A stretch of 64,000 bases of DNA from Planctomycetaceae bacterium (GTDB lineage Bacteria > Planctomycetota > Planctomycetia > Pirellulales > Pirellulaceae). The stretch spans positions 1 through 64,000 of the forward strand of contig JAHEBQ010000002.1 in the NCBI GenBank assembly GCA_024642205.1. Reading direction: 5' to 3'. This document shows positions 27,079 through 36,930 of the stretch, one piece after another (positions within the stretch are counted from its first letter, which is position 1; every line of letters starts with the position of its first letter). A model generated the notes under the pieces. It did no database searches and had not been told where the DNA came from. It worked only from the letters and a program-made list of their open reading frames with translations. The position numbers and the translations under genes are program-made.

Positions 27079-27468
27079 ATGTTTTTCCAGATCAATCCCA
27101 GCAACGGGATTCCAGTCTATGAACAGGTTTCGCGACAGATCATGTTCGCCGTGGCCTCCGGTTCGATTCTTCCGGGCGAGATGATTCCATCGGTTCGGGA
27201 GTTGGCCCGAGAACTTGCAATCAACCCCAACACCGTCGCCCGCGCCTTCCGTGACTTGCAGGACCAGAACATCCTGCAGACGGTCCGCGGCACCGGTGTC
27301 GCCGTCACCCACGGAGCCAGGGCAAAATGCATCAGCGCCCGGACCCGCGTCATTCGCGACCGGCTGCGCGATGTTCTCGCCGAAGCGCGTCAAAGCCAAC
27401 TGGACGAAGCGGAATTGCAAGCCATCATCGACGCTGAGTTTGAAAATTCAAAAAAACGGAAACATTGA
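27079..27468 (+). CDS. GntR family regulator, YtrA type
   Basis: The 129-residue protein has one winged-helix GntR domain (IPVYEQVSRQIMFAVASGSILPGEMIPSVRELARELAINPNTVARAFRDLQ) followed by only about 50 residues of helix. Short effector-less GntR proteins next to ABC transporter genes form the YtrA subfamily, repressors of the transporter that they precede. It begins an operon with the ABC ATPase (42 bp) and permease (4-bp overlap), and a palindrome sits in its promoter. The inducer in other bacteria is often a cell-wall-active compound; here it is unknown. Confidence 0.92.
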   Translation: MFFQINPSNGIPVYEQVSRQIMFAVASGSILPGEMIPSVRELARELAINPNTVARAFRDLQDQNILQTVRGTGVAVTHGARAKCISARTRVIRDRLRDVLAEARQSQLDEAELQAIIDAEFENSKKRKH

Positions 27469-27509
27469 TTTGTTCGTAAACCCTGTTTGCCAAACTGACA
27501 ATCATCTGA

Positions 27510-28484
27510 ATGGACCGAACCATGAATCCAGTCATCCAAATCAAACACGTCACACGGCGATTCGGCAACAAGGTTGCCTTGGACAACATTTCGCTGGACG
27601 TCCCACGCGGCTGCGTGTTTGCCCTGCTCGGTGAAAACGGCGCGGGAAAAACGACGGCGATCCGCAATCTGCTGGGGCTGGATCGTGTTTCCGCCGGAAC
27701 GATTGAAGTCCTGGGCATGAATCCCCAGAAACACGGAACCGCCGTACGGCGACAGGTCGGCTATGTTCCCGACACGCCCGCGCTCTACGACTGGATGACG
27801 GTTTCCGAAGCGGGCTGGTTCACCGCCGGCTTCTATGCTGACGACTTCCTCCCAAACTTTTCCCGGCTTTGCGAGCAGTTTGAACTCCCGCGTTCCCAAA
27901 AAATCAAAACGCTGTCCAAAGGGGGCAGGGCCAAAGTTGTCCTCGCCCTGGCCATGGCACATGAGCCGGAACTTTTGATCATGGACGAGCCTACGTCAGG
28001 GCTCGACACTCTGGTTCGCCGCAAATTCCTGGAAAGCATGATTGATGTCGCCGCCGCGGGGAGAACGGTCCTGCTTTCGAGTCATCAGATTCCGGAAGTC
28101 GAACGGGTCGCTGATCTTGTCGCCATCATCCACGAAGGGCACCTGATGGTGTGTGACCATTTGGAGAATCTGAAACGCGAGATTGAGCGCTGGGTCGTTT
28201 CCTTTGACGGAACTGAGCTCAATCTGCCCCCCTTCGAAGCGGAGGTCATTTCGCATGCCGGCCCGCAACGCAAACGACAACAACTGATCGTCCGAAACCC
28301 GGCGCCCGATGCGCTCTGGCGACTCCGCGATCACCCCGGGATCTCGGAAGTCGAAGTTCACACACCAACGCTTGAGGAGATTTTTGTGGCATTCCTGAGT
28401 AATTCTCCGGACGCGGGCGGGCGACCCATCAACGACGGCTTGAGAAGTCCCGCGGACCAGTCCAGCGGAGGGTCAATCACATGA
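27510..28484 (+). CDS. ABC transporter ATP-binding protein
   Basis: This is the ATPase of the GntR-controlled exporter. The 324 residues have Walker A GENGAGKTT, a Q-loop region YVPDTPALYDWMTV, a signature reading LSKGGRAKVVLALAMA, Walker B LLIMDEPTSGLD and the switch in LSSHQI. The signature starts LSKGG rather than LSGGQ, as in YtrB/EcsA/NatA-like ATPases paired with ABC-2 permeases. The C-terminus (about 225-324) is the usual regulatory extension. The start may be the Met at 27522. Its stop overlaps the permease start as ATGA, indicating translational coupling. Confidence 0.93.
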   Translation: MDRTMNPVIQIKHVTRRFGNKVALDNISLDVPRGCVFALLGENGAGKTTAIRNLLGLDRVSAGTIEVLGMNPQKHGTAVRRQVGYVPDTPALYDWMTVSEAGWFTAGFYADDFLPNFSRLCEQFELPRSQKIKTLSKGGRAKVVLALAMAHEPELLIMDEPTSGLDTLVRRKFLESMIDVAAAGRTVLLSSHQIPEVERVADLVAIIHEGHLMVCDHLENLKREIERWVVSFDGTELNLPPFEAEVISHAGPQRKRQQLIVRNPAPDALWRLRDHPGISEVEVHTPTLEEIFVAFLSNSPDAGGRPINDGLRSPADQSSGGSIT

Positions 28485-31400
28485 GTGCTTCTTCCGTCCG
28501 CCCCAAGGCGGGTCCCAGCCTGCTCCCGGCACATCCCACACTAACGTCGGTTTGGTGCCGGATGGGTTGGAAGGAACTAAGACAAAACACGCCATTGCTG
28601 GGAATTTTTTTCGCCGGTTTGTTGACGTCGTTGGCGATCTCAACTTTGGCAGGTCAGTTGTTTCAGGTAGCGCCTTCGGATATCGCAGATTTCTGGTTCG
28701 GGACGATTTACGTCTTCATTCCCGTGTTTTCCCTGGCCATCGGTGTATTCATCTTCGCGCCGGAAAAGGAGAACCGGACTTCGCAGTTTCTTGGCATTCT
28801 TCCCATGCGCAGCGGGCAGATCGTCTTTATCAAGCTCGTGATCGGCCTGTTAACTGTCGCCATTTTCATTTTCCTGGGTGTCCTTCTTCAACGATTCGGC
28901 CAGATTTTCGTTGGGGAATCTTCCACTGCGACGATAGCCAATGAGACGGCCGCATTCGAACGCAGCCTGACTCCCTCAAGCCTGTTCGGACAATGGCAAT
29001 GGCAGGCGACGCCGGTGGTTTCGTGCATAACCCTGACGATGGAATGTTATTGTTGGGGCGCGATTTGCTCATTGGTTTGCAAACGGGCAATCTTCGCAGC
29101 AGTCCTCGCCGGAACCTGTTTCGCACTGGCATCGTGGGGCTTTCCGACGGCCATTGGCGCTGCCCTGGCCCAACGTTCCACAGACGGTCCACCTTCCCGC
29201 AGACTGTTTTCCGATTCGTTTTACACGATCTTCCTGATCTCAAAAATCGCTACGTATGCCGCGATGGGATTGGGCCTGGCCCACCTCGGATCGCGGTGGC
29301 TGGGGCATTCCCCGAACAATGAATTTCCAGACTGGCTTGGACGGGTAGCAGCAAAACCCCGTGAACGGATTGAATCGTCGGGCGACACGTCATGGGGCGT
29401 GAGTGCTGACCGGCCTTTTATCAATAGCCGCATTTACAGTTCGCTGATTTGGCAATCGGTCCGGCAATTTGGAACCACGTTTTTTTTCACACTGTTGGGG
29501 GCTGCTCCATTCCTGTTTGGATCCGTTCTGATCGCCGCGACGGTTAGTGAATTCCAGATCGATCACTTGTTTGTCTACTCATGCTTGGCGGTCGTATTAG
29601 TGGTGATTCCCCTGATTGCTTCGATGTTTGTGTTTATCGTTGACCATCAGGATCGCAATTACCGTTTCTTCCAGCAACACCGCGAGTTTGGCCGCAAGTT
29701 GTGGCTGGCGAGGCTGTTACCGGCTGCCCTGGTAACCTTGGTTTGCGGATTGCTGCTGTCGATGGGCCTAGTGGTGTTAGGGTGGCAGTTGCTGACCGCG
29801 TCAGAGACAGCCCTCGTGTTCAGGTTTGCCCTGTTCCCGGCGATTGTCGTTTTCTGTGCATTCGCGATCGGGCAATTCAATTCCATGTTCCTTCGATCCG
29901 GTGTGTTTGTTGTTGTTTCGGTAATCGTGATGAGTGGAATTCTATTTGCAGGCATTTGCGGGCTTTGCTTTCTTGACCCAACGTTGGTCGCCTTCCTCCT
30001 GCCTGTCCCATTGGCGATGCTGGCAATCACCTGGTGGCGAGCACCTCACTTGCTGGCGGAAAGCAATCCAATGGCCAACCTGGTTTTGCCTTGGTTGTCC
30101 CTGGGGATCGTCGTCGTCGTATCGGTGACGGCACTTTCCTGGTTTCGTGTTGCGTCGGTTCCCCAAACCGATTTCTCACTCGAAAAGCACTTATCCAGTT
30201 ACGTTGCCCTGGACGAATCGCGGAACCAGCGAGACGCGCAGGTCAATCCCATTTTTGAACGCGCGATCCTGCTGAGAGATGCAGCCAATGAAATGGTCGC
30301 CACAGAAGCGGTCGGTGAGGCGTACAACCTGCGGCTGTTCACCTGGCCGACTCCCGATTATGCCAGAAGTTTTGACATCGAGAATCCCGCGCCGCTAAGA
30401 CAATTCGTCTCCCGAAACCAAGATAGCCTGAAACTACTTGCGTTGGCCAACGAGCAACCCGCAACATCTCCACCGGTTCTCGATCCCCGGTCCCGCTCGC
30501 GTCGCGTGGAGCAAATTGCCAGAATTTCGCTGCTGATTTCCGCCCAGGCGACGCTTGCTCAATGGGACGGTGACCTGGAACGCGCGCTGGGATACTGGTT
30601 ACAGCTCAAACGGTTCACCGAACAATACGATGTCGAATCGACCAATGCGTTGCTGGGCCTGCTACGCTGGAGTGAATTTCCCGGCCAATCGCCGGAATTC
30701 ATCAAACAGGCGATCAAGGCGGCCACGATCACTCCGGATCAATGGTGCACGCAAACCGAGTACCTTACTCAATCGCGAAGACTCGATTTGGCAAACTGGT
30801 ACGAGGGCCTGATTTCCGGGCAATCGGTCTTGGATCCACCGCTGGGGATCCAGTTCAACTACGGCGCCAGGGAGAACAAAAAACAGTCATTTCTTCTGAT
30901 CCCGTGGGAGTTGGAACGGAGTAAACGATGGACGTTCCTGACCCTTGAGGAACTCAGTTTCCAGCGATCTCAACGACGCGGACTCATTTTGGAGGGCTCC
31001 ATGCCCGATCATGTCTTGAACCTGGATTCCAGCCTCTACGATACCTACCAAGCCGCCGCGGTTTCTGTCCATTACCCGAATCATCGCGATTACGACGAGT
31101 TCTTTTCGATCCGAGACAATGAGCGCTGGGGAGATTTCATCTACATGCTGCGTCAAATTCAGACGTATCACTACGTGCGAGTTCGCATGGCGCTTAACGG
31201 ATGGAAACTCGAATATGGACAATATCCTGATCAGTTGGCCGCGTTGGTCCCGGATTATTTTGAGTCGTTGCCGCTGGATGTGCTTTACGGAATCGAGTTT
31301 GCATACTCACCGACAGGATTGGATAACAAAGTCTGTGTCAGCGGATCAGGATGGAAAAGCCGTCGTGGTCCAGACCAGCAAGAATGGGAAGTCATCAAAC

Positions 31401-31609
31401 TGGTTTATGAGTCCATGATCGATTCCGGACATCCGTTCCTGTTGCCCTGGTCCATGGCTCGCAAGCCGACTCTCGCCTCCTGCAACGTCATGGATGAACC
31501 CAACATCGAGACATTCAAGTGTTACGACTACTCGGGACCCGGATTATCCACTGTTGGACACAACCTCCAGGATTATGAATTGCCATCAATCGATTCAAAC
31601 GATGATTGA
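28481..31609 (+). CDS. ABC-2-type permease fused to a large soluble domain
   Basis: The protein is 1042 residues, two to three times a normal ABC-2 permease. Residues 1 to about 565 hold ABC-2 permease spans in two blocks (LLGIFFAGLLTSLAISTLAG, IADFWFGTIYVFIPVFSLAIGVFIF, and later ALVTLVCGLLLSMGLVVLGW and further spans). From about 580 to 1042 there is one soluble domain, helical then mixed, ending in a segment (LAALVPDYFESLPLDVLYG...FAYSPTG) reminiscent of domains annotated as hypothetical in planctomycete permeases. I infer that this part faces the periplasm and handles the cargo. The gene overlaps the ATPase by 4 bp and is followed by a terminator-like hairpin. Confidence 0.82.
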   Translation: MSASSVRPKAGPSLLPAHPTLTSVWCRMGWKELRQNTPLLGIFFAGLLTSLAISTLAGQLFQVAPSDIADFWFGTIYVFIPVFSLAIGVFIFAPEKENRTSQFLGILPMRSGQIVFIKLVIGLLTVAIFIFLGVLLQRFGQIFVGESSTATIANETAAFERSLTPSSLFGQWQWQATPVVSCITLTMECYCWGAICSLVCKRAIFAAVLAGTCFALASWGFPTAIGAALAQRSTDGPPSRRLFSDSFYTIFLISKIATYAAMGLGLAHLGSRWLGHSPNNEFPDWLGRVAAKPRERIESSGDTSWGVSADRPFINSRIYSSLIWQSVRQFGTTFFFTLLGAAPFLFGSVLIAATVSEFQIDHLFVYSCLAVVLVVIPLIASMFVFIVDHQDRNYRFFQQHREFGRKLWLARLLPAALVTLVCGLLLSMGLVVLGWQLLTASETALVFRFALFPAIVVFCAFAIGQFNSMFLRSGVFVVVSVIVMSGILFAGICGLCFLDPTLVAFLLPVPLAMLAITWWRAPHLLAESNPMANLVLPWLSLGIVVVVSVTALSWFRVASVPQTDFSLEKHLSSYVALDESRNQRDAQVNPIFERAILLRDAANEMVATEAVGEAYNLRLFTWPTPDYARSFDIENPAPLRQFVSRNQDSLKLLALANEQPATSPPVLDPRSRSRRVEQIARISLLISAQATLAQWDGDLERALGYWLQLKRFTEQYDVESTNALLGLLRWSEFPGQSPEFIKQAIKAATITPDQWCTQTEYLTQSRRLDLANWYEGLISGQSVLDPPLGIQFNYGARENKKQSFLLIPWELERSKRWTFLTLEELSFQRSQRRGLILEGSMPDHVLNLDSSLYDTYQAAAVSVHYPNHRDYDEFFSIRDNERWGDFIYMLRQIQTYHYVRVRMALNGWKLEYGQYPDQLAALVPDYFESLPLDVLYGIEFAYSPTGLDNKVCVSGSGWKSRRGPDQQEWEVIKLVYESMIDSGHPFLLPWSMARKPTLASCNVMDEPNIETFKCYDYSGPGLSTVGHNLQDYELPSIDSNDD

Positions 31610-31645
31610 ACAACCCCACCATTGCAGTCGGCTAAGGTTGGATTC

Positions 31646-31668
31646 AAAACCAGTCTGGCCTGGTTTTT
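31646..31668 (+). terminator. Likely terminator of the GntR-ABC operon
   Basis: The arms AAAACCAG (31646-31653) and CTGGTTTT (31660-31667) flank a 6-base loop and end in T residues, 37 bp after the permease stop. It is weaker than the clpC and csp terminators. Confidence 0.45.
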
Positions 31669-31891
31669 GACGAATCTGCGCCGTGAAATCTGCGATCGAT
31701 ATATCGTTTCGTATTGAGCCAAACCGAAAAACCGGTGTTACTTCTCGGCCTTCGGTTCATCCAGGCTTTGGACAATTCCTTCGCCGACGGTACAAAATCG
31801 GTTATGCTTTACTGATCCGATTGCACGGGCAATCCGACAGCTTTTTCCCGACGGCGGTTCGGCATATCGAAATTCAAACCAGGCCTGGAAA

Positions 31892-32224
31892 GTGAACGAA
31901 ACCGAAAAGAAAATCATCGCTCAAATGCTGGATGAACTGGTTCTCCGAGCGGCTCCCGATTCCAGGACGGTTCCAAAATATGGCGGCATGCTCTACACGC
32001 TGAAGCCAGATGACAAGGAAGGTCAGTTTTGTGGAATCTTCGTCTACAAGAATCACGTTAACCTCTCGTTTGCCAATGGTACATCACTGGAAGATCCCGC
32101 GGGTGTGCTGCTCGGAACGGGTAAGTTTCGGCGGCACATTAATTTTGGATCGGCGGACGAGGTGGATGCAAAAGTACTTGTCGCATTGCTTAAACAATCG
32201 GCCAAGTTGTCGGTCTCGGGTTGA
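31892..32224 (+). CDS. Small DUF1801-like protein
   Basis: The 110-residue soluble protein shows the pattern of DUF1801/YdhG-type proteins: a helix, VPKYGGMLYTLKP, FCGIFVYKNHVNLSFANGTSLEDPAGVLLGTGKFRRHINF and a final helix. The family is a small alpha/beta fold; the Bacillus member Fra is an iron chaperone, but most members have no known role. It is a single gene with no obvious functional partner; the divergent-facing neighbour is a PLP enzyme on the other strand. A second, different DUF1801 protein lies at 37986-38357. Confidence 0.75.
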   Translation: MNETEKKIIAQMLDELVLRAAPDSRTVPKYGGMLYTLKPDDKEGQFCGIFVYKNHVNLSFANGTSLEDPAGVLLGTGKFRRHINFGSADEVDAKVLVALLKQSAKLSVSG

Positions 32225-32292
32225 TTGAAGCTCGGTTGGCTATCACCCAACTGGTTGAATTCCGGAACCTGATTGCCGCCTGACAGGAAACA

Positions 32293-33429
32293 CTAGATCG
32301 TCAACACTCGATCTCGAGCGATGATCTCCCAGCGCGCGATCAACTTGCCGTCCTCAACTACATTGGCGTATTGATGAACAGCCGAGGCCGGGCAGACGTG
32401 TCGTGGAATGGCAATCAGGTGATCGCCCAGCTTGAATTGATCCGCGTGAGCCGTCTCAATCACCAAATGTTCTTCCGAGTGGATCAGTTCCCTTGCGTCG
32501 GGCAGTTCCGGAAATGCCAACCGGTGGCCAAATGGTTGGTCGGCAGCACACGACTTGTGACCGACATCCAGCGTCAGATGATTGGCCCGATTTCGACTGA
32601 TGACCCGGGTGAGAATTCCCAGTGCGGGAAGAAAGTTCATTTCTGGAAAACGCGTTGCCATATCATCGTCGTGGAATGTCGTGGTACCTGGGCTGAGTTC
32701 GAGGTTGGGCTCTTCGTGCTGGGCGAGGATCGGAAAGGAGCCCGTACCGGCCGCCACGATGCGAGGTACGCTCAACCCGCTCAACAACAACTGATCGCGG
32801 AACTTGATCAGCTGGTTCCAACCCGCGTTGACCGCCACGGTTCGTTCCCTCAGGTCTGACTGTCGATGTTGCCCGTCGTACCAATGCAGCCCACCAACGT
32901 TCAGACCTTCGGCACTGAGAATCATCTCGTACAGCTCGATTGCGCTTGGACCGATCGAAATCCCGGTGCGATTCATTCCCGAATTGAGATCGACCAAGAC
33001 GTCGACGCTGCGATCGAAATTGCCTCCCGAGGTGATGGCTCTCGAAAGCTGCGAAACAGCTTCTGGGTGATCGACCAAACAACCGAACGTCGTGCCCGGA
33101 AAATTGTCTGTCAACTTGACCAAACGCGAGATATTTGGACCCACCATTTGATAAGCGAGCAAGACATCTTTTACACCAACCTCCGCCAACATCTCGGCCT
33201 CGGCGATTGTCGCGCATTTATGTCGTGTGATGCCAAGTTTTACCTGCATTTCAATGATCTCGCGGGTCTTATGCGTCTTGCAATGCGGGCGCAATCTCTC
33301 CGGATGACCCGCGATCCGCACCATCTCAGCCAGATTGTGTGCCAACCGTTCACGAAAAATCACTAATCCCGGCGAAAAAATCTCGCTGGCATTGGTGATC
33401 CGGTAGTTGTCCGTGTTTGGGTAATCCAT
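32293..33429 (-). CDS. D-threonine aldolase-like PLP enzyme (alanine racemase fold)
   Basis: The 378 residues have the N-terminal alanine-racemase barrel with the PLP lysine in RPHCKTHK (Lys51), then IAEAEMLAEVG, VLVDLNSGMNRTG and VAAGTGSFP. The C-terminal beta domain has a metal-type His344-x-Cys346 in PRHVCPAS. That HxC pair, with PLP on a type III fold, is diagnostic of D-threonine aldolase / D-serine dehydratase (DSD1) enzymes, which cleave or dehydrate D-hydroxy amino acids. The frame extends to 33537, but GAGAGGG a few bases before the Met at 33429 decides the start. The precise substrate is undetermined. Confidence 0.85.
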   Translation of the reverse strand: MDYPNTDNYRITNASEIFSPGLVIFRERLAHNLAEMVRIAGHPERLRPHCKTHKTREIIEMQVKLGITRHKCATIAEAEMLAEVGVKDVLLAYQMVGPNISRLVKLTDNFPGTTFGCLVDHPEAVSQLSRAITSGGNFDRSVDVLVDLNSGMNRTGISIGPSAIELYEMILSAEGLNVGGLHWYDGQHRQSDLRERTVAVNAGWNQLIKFRDQLLLSGLSVPRIVAAGTGSFPILAQHEEPNLELSPGTTTFHDDDMATRFPEMNFLPALGILTRVISRNRANHLTLDVGHKSCAADQPFGHRLAFPELPDARELIHSEEHLVIETAHADQFKLGDHLIAIPRHVCPASAVHQYANVVEDGKLIARWEIIARDRVLTI

Positions 33430-33582
33430 CGGTCCCTCTCGTTCTAACTTGGAAGTTCGAATCTTGCTCGACGATCGAGGTCGACACACTCTCCCGACTC
33501 CCCTTTGTAACAGGAGAGAATGGGCTAAAATCGTCACCTAATCAACAATCAGAAGCAAACGCATCATCAGCCGCTGCTTCGC

Positions 33583-35676
33583 ATGGACAGCATTATGAAC
33601 CAACGAACGATCCTCGTCACCGCCGCGCTGCCGTACGCGAATGGGCCGATCCATCTCGGTCATCTGGTCGAGTACATTCAAACCGATATCTGGGTCCGTT
33701 TTCAGAAAATGCGCGGCCACCGCTGCGTTTTCATGTGGGCCGATGATACCCATGGAACGGCGATCATGATTCGAGCCCGCATTGAGGGCCGAAGTGAAGA
33801 AGACGTAATTGCGGAAGCCAACGCCGAACATCAACGCGATTTTGCCGGATTCCAGATTCAATATGACAATTACGGCAGCACGCATAGTGACGAAAACCGT
33901 CAACTTTGTGGAGAAATCTGGCAGGCCATACGCGAAAAAGGACTGGTCAAAGAAAAAGATGTCCAGCAACTCTTCGACGTCGAGCAGGGGACTTTCCTCG
34001 CCGACCGGTTCGTGCGCGGAACCTGCCCCAGTTGCAAGACTCCCGATCAACCTGGTGACAATTGCAGCAAGTGTGGAACGACCTATTCTCCCGCCGAGTT
34101 GATCGATCCGATCAGTACGCTTTCGGGAACCCAGCCGGAAACCCGGTCGGCCAAGCATCTGTTTATCGAACTGGAACAGCTACACGATTTTCTGGATGAA
34201 TGGACTCAAACGGGAGATCACCTTCAGCCGGAAGTTGCGAATTACCTCAAGGGACACTTCCTGGGTGATCCCAACCATGACGACGGATCCAAACCGCTGC
34301 GTGATTGGGATATCTCACGTCCGGCTCCCTACTTTGGGTTTGAAATTCCCGACAGTCCGGGAAACTACTGGTACGTTTGGTTCGACGCGCCGATTGGTTA
34401 CATCGCCTCGACGCAGCAATGGTGTGAGAAAAATGGCGAATCAATTGATGACTGGTGGAGAAACGACGCCACTGAGATCCACCATTTTATCGGCAAAGAC
34501 ATCACATATTTTCACACGCTGTTTTGGCCTGGCATGTTGAAATCGGCCGGCTACAGTCTGCCCACGAAAGTCCACATTCACGGCTTCCTGACCGTCAATG
34601 GCGAAAAAATGGCCAAGAGTAAGGGTACGGCTTTCAAAGCCGAGACGTACCTGAAGCACCTTCCACCGTCGGCGCTGCGCTATTATTACGCGTCAAAACT
34701 CGGTTCACGACTTGACGACATCGATTTGAACTTTGAGGAGTTCATCAACAAAGTCAACGCGGATCTGGTCGGCAAAGTCGTCAATCTTGCGTCACGGAGT
34801 GCCAAATTCGTTCAAGACGTTGGACTCTCAGTCGCCTATCCAGATGATGGTGGTCTGTTCCAGCAGGCAGCTGTCGCCGGGGACGAAATTGCCGATGCCT
34901 ATGAGAACTGCGACTACAATAAAGCCATGCGACTGATCCTTGAGTTGGCTGACCGGGCCAACCCGTACGTTGAAAATGCCGCACCGTGGAACCTGAAAAA
35001 AGACCCGACCAAAGCGCGCGAGTTACAGGATGTCTGCACGGTCGCGCTGAACCTGTTTCGACAGTTGGTGGTTTACCTTTCACCGGTCTTGCCCGATTTG
35101 GCTCAGAAAACTGGCGAGCTGTTGAACGATCCGATCATCGGTTGGGATCAATCCAAAACACCGCTGATCGGAACGCCGGTTGACAAATTTAAACATATGA
35201 TGAAACGAATCGAAGAAAAGGACGTGAAAGCCATGGAAACAGAAAGTAAATCCGAAGCCGATGCGGTACTCACCGAACAGCAGGACGTCGCCCCAACCAG
35301 CCAATACAATGACAGCGGCCAGCCGATGATCGACGAACCGATGACCGACGAATGTACCATTGATGACTTCATGAAAGTCGACCTGCGCGTGGCCCGGATC
35401 GTCCAGGCGGAACACGTTGAGGAGGCACGGAAACTGCTGAAGCTCACGTTGAGTCTCGGTGGTGATCAGCAAAAACAGGTTTTTGCCGGTATTAAAGCGG
35501 CGTATGAGCCTGAAAAACTGGTCGGCCGCCTGGTTGTAATGGTGGCCAACCTCAAACCACGTCAAATGAAGTTTGGACTGAGCGAAGGAATGGTTTGTGC
35601 CTCGGGACCTGGAGGCGAAGAGGTGTTCCTCCTCTCCCCCGACGAAGGCGCTCTGCCAGGCCAACGCGTGCATTGA
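33583..35676 (+). CDS. metG: Methionyl-tRNA synthetase
   Basis: It charges tRNA-Met. The 697 residues have the class I HIGH motif as HLGH (24-27), a four-cysteine zinc site in the CP insert ([18 protein letters not shown]), and [13 protein letters not shown]. The KMSKS loop is present as KMAKS (342-346). Next come the anticodon-binding helices, a linker around 535-575, and a C-terminal OB-fold tRNA-binding domain (Trbp111-like, from [14 protein letters not shown]). Architecture is that of E. coli-type MetRS with the dimerising tail. The internal Met at 33595 is an alternative start. The KMAKS variant is unusual but such loops tolerate Ala at the third position. Confidence 0.97.
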   Translation: MDSIMNQRTILVTAALPYANGPIHLGHLVEYIQTDIWVRFQKMRGHRCVFMWADDTHGTAIMIRARIEGRSEEDVIAEANAEHQRDFAGFQIQYDNYGSTHSDENRQLCGEIWQAIREKGLVKEKDVQQLFDVEQGTFLADRFVRGTCPSCKTPDQPGDNCSKCGTTYSPAELIDPISTLSGTQPETRSAKHLFIELEQLHDFLDEWTQTGDHLQPEVANYLKGHFLGDPNHDDGSKPLRDWDISRPAPYFGFEIPDSPGNYWYVWFDAPIGYIASTQQWCEKNGESIDDWWRNDATEIHHFIGKDITYFHTLFWPGMLKSAGYSLPTKVHIHGFLTVNGEKMAKSKGTAFKAETYLKHLPPSALRYYYASKLGSRLDDIDLNFEEFINKVNADLVGKVVNLASRSAKFVQDVGLSVAYPDDGGLFQQAAVAGDEIADAYENCDYNKAMRLILELADRANPYVENAAPWNLKKDPTKARELQDVCTVALNLFRQLVVYLSPVLPDLAQKTGELLNDPIIGWDQSKTPLIGTPVDKFKHMMKRIEEKDVKAMETESKSEADAVLTEQQDVAPTSQYNDSGQPMIDEPMTDECTIDDFMKVDLRVARIVQAEHVEEARKLLKLTLSLGGDQQKQVFAGIKAAYEPEKLVGRLVVMVANLKPRQMKFGLSEGMVCASGPGGEEVFLLSPDEGALPGQRVH

Positions 35677-35726
35677 TCGGCTTGAAACGATCACGATACA
35701 CGTTCCGTCAAACAGCGAAACGTCGA

Positions 35727-35814
35727 TGGCCATTTGCTCCGAATGTGGCCATTCGCTTCCAATGTGGCCATTCGCTCCGCGAATGAGCGCTCATTCGCGG
35801 AGCGAATGGCCACA
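35727..35814. repeat. 19-bp tandem repeats running into a perfect 52-bp palindrome
   Basis: TGGCCATT followed by YGCTYC starts at 35727, 35746 and 35765, an exact 19-bp period. The third copy is the left arm of a perfect inverted repeat: 35763-35788 is the exact reverse complement of 35789-35814, 26 bp per arm with no loop, centred on GAGC|GCTC. There is no T-run on either side, so it is a poor Rho-independent terminator, though an RNA hairpin of 24 or more pairs would form. It lies 87 bp after metG and ahead of a hydrolase on the same strand. Confidence 0.85.
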
Positions 35815-35897
35815 CAACCGACCAAACTCAAGTCGGAAATTTATTTGGATAGACTACCTCTGATGCTTTCGGTTCACCTGGTTCACGTGACGATGAC

Positions 35898-36674
35898 ATG
35901 AATTTTCTGACCCGCATCGCCGACCGATTGATTCTGCAACCAACGACGCATTCGATCGATCCGGAAGAATTGCAGCGACGCGTGATTGCAACGCCATCCG
36001 GCGAAGTCGAGGCCTGGACAGCGAGGTCCGTTTCGAACTTTCCCAATGCACAAAAGGTTTTCCTGTTGAAGTTCCCCGGAACCGGGGGACGCGCCGAACG
36101 CGGCGGTCTTCATCCCGCCGAAGCCTGGACTGACAAGACGTGCGAGTCCTGGACGATCAATCACCGCGGCTACGGTGGCAGTCCAGGGCCAGCGACGATT
36201 CAGAACTTCGTCGAAACCTGTGATGCCGTCTGGGATGCTGCCAACGAGACATTTCCCGACTACAAATTCGTTGTTTATGGCAACAGCCTGGGATGTCTTT
36301 CGGCACTCTATCTTTCGGCGCGCTTCCCGGTCGCGGCGGCCTACATTCGAAACCCACCACCGCTTGCCAAAATGATCGCCACGCGTCGGCGATACACCTG
36401 GTGGAGCTTTGGCTTCGCAAAACTGATTGCCGACCAGGTTCCCGAAACGCTCGACGCAATCGAAAACGCACGCCGATCCACTTGCCCGGCTCTGTTCGTA
36501 CAGTCCGAACTGGACCGCGTCATTCCCACCAAGTTCCAGGACCTGGTGATCGGCCAGTTCGCTGGTAATTTTCGCAAACTGGTTTTGCAGGGAGCCGATC
36601 ATCACCACCGCGCATCGGAATCCCAACTGGCGGAATATGGCAATGCCGTTCTTTGGTTGGGGGAACAGGTGTGA
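35898..36674 (+). CDS. Alpha/beta hydrolase
   Basis: The 258 residues show an alpha/beta hydrolase core: FLLKFPGTGGRAE (oxyanion region), NHRGYGGSPGPAT, a nucleophile elbow YGNSLGCLSALYL (Ser in GNSLG), an acid loop FVQSELDRVIP, and a late His in GADHHHRA. There is no signal peptide. It resembles soluble esterase or lipase-like serine hydrolases of unknown substrate. It follows metG after a palindromic repeat, so it probably has its own transcription. The start ATG is the first in frame and precedes the conserved N-terminal helix. Confidence 0.82.
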   Translation: MNFLTRIADRLILQPTTHSIDPEELQRRVIATPSGEVEAWTARSVSNFPNAQKVFLLKFPGTGGRAERGGLHPAEAWTDKTCESWTINHRGYGGSPGPATIQNFVETCDAVWDAANETFPDYKFVVYGNSLGCLSALYLSARFPVAAAYIRNPPPLAKMIATRRRYTWWSFGFAKLIADQVPETLDAIENARRSTCPALFVQSELDRVIPTKFQDLVIGQFAGNFRKLVLQGADHHHRASESQLAEYGNAVLWLGEQV

Positions 36675-36882
36675 GCTCTGTCGACATCCGTCCAGAGGTA
36701 TGGCGACGCAGCAGGTAGCCCGACGATGGGACAGCCGAACGGAATCCAGTGATCAAGATCCTCTCGGCGCAGACCTTCGAACCGAAAGTCGCATCCTGCA
36801 GGAAATCCCACTCAAAGCTCGACACCAGCGCCCGGTTTTGTCAGGGCCCAGACCGGTTTGGCTCGCCAAGTTCACGGCAACA

Positions 36883-36910
36883 TTGATCGGCCCCCAAAAG
36901 AGCGTATACT
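36883..36910 (+). promoter_or_regulatory. Candidate sigma-70 promoter
   Basis: TTGATC (36883-36888) and TATACT (36905-36910) are spaced by 16 bp, directly ahead of the beta-propeller gene. The expected start site would be near 36917. Confidence 0.5.
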
Positions 36911-36930
36911 GCGCTGACAATCGGAGTTAC

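Noticed and set aside
35763-35814. Palindrome as the metG terminator
   Set aside because: The stem is long enough but there is no T-run on either side, and the perfect loop-less symmetry fits a repeat or protein site better.
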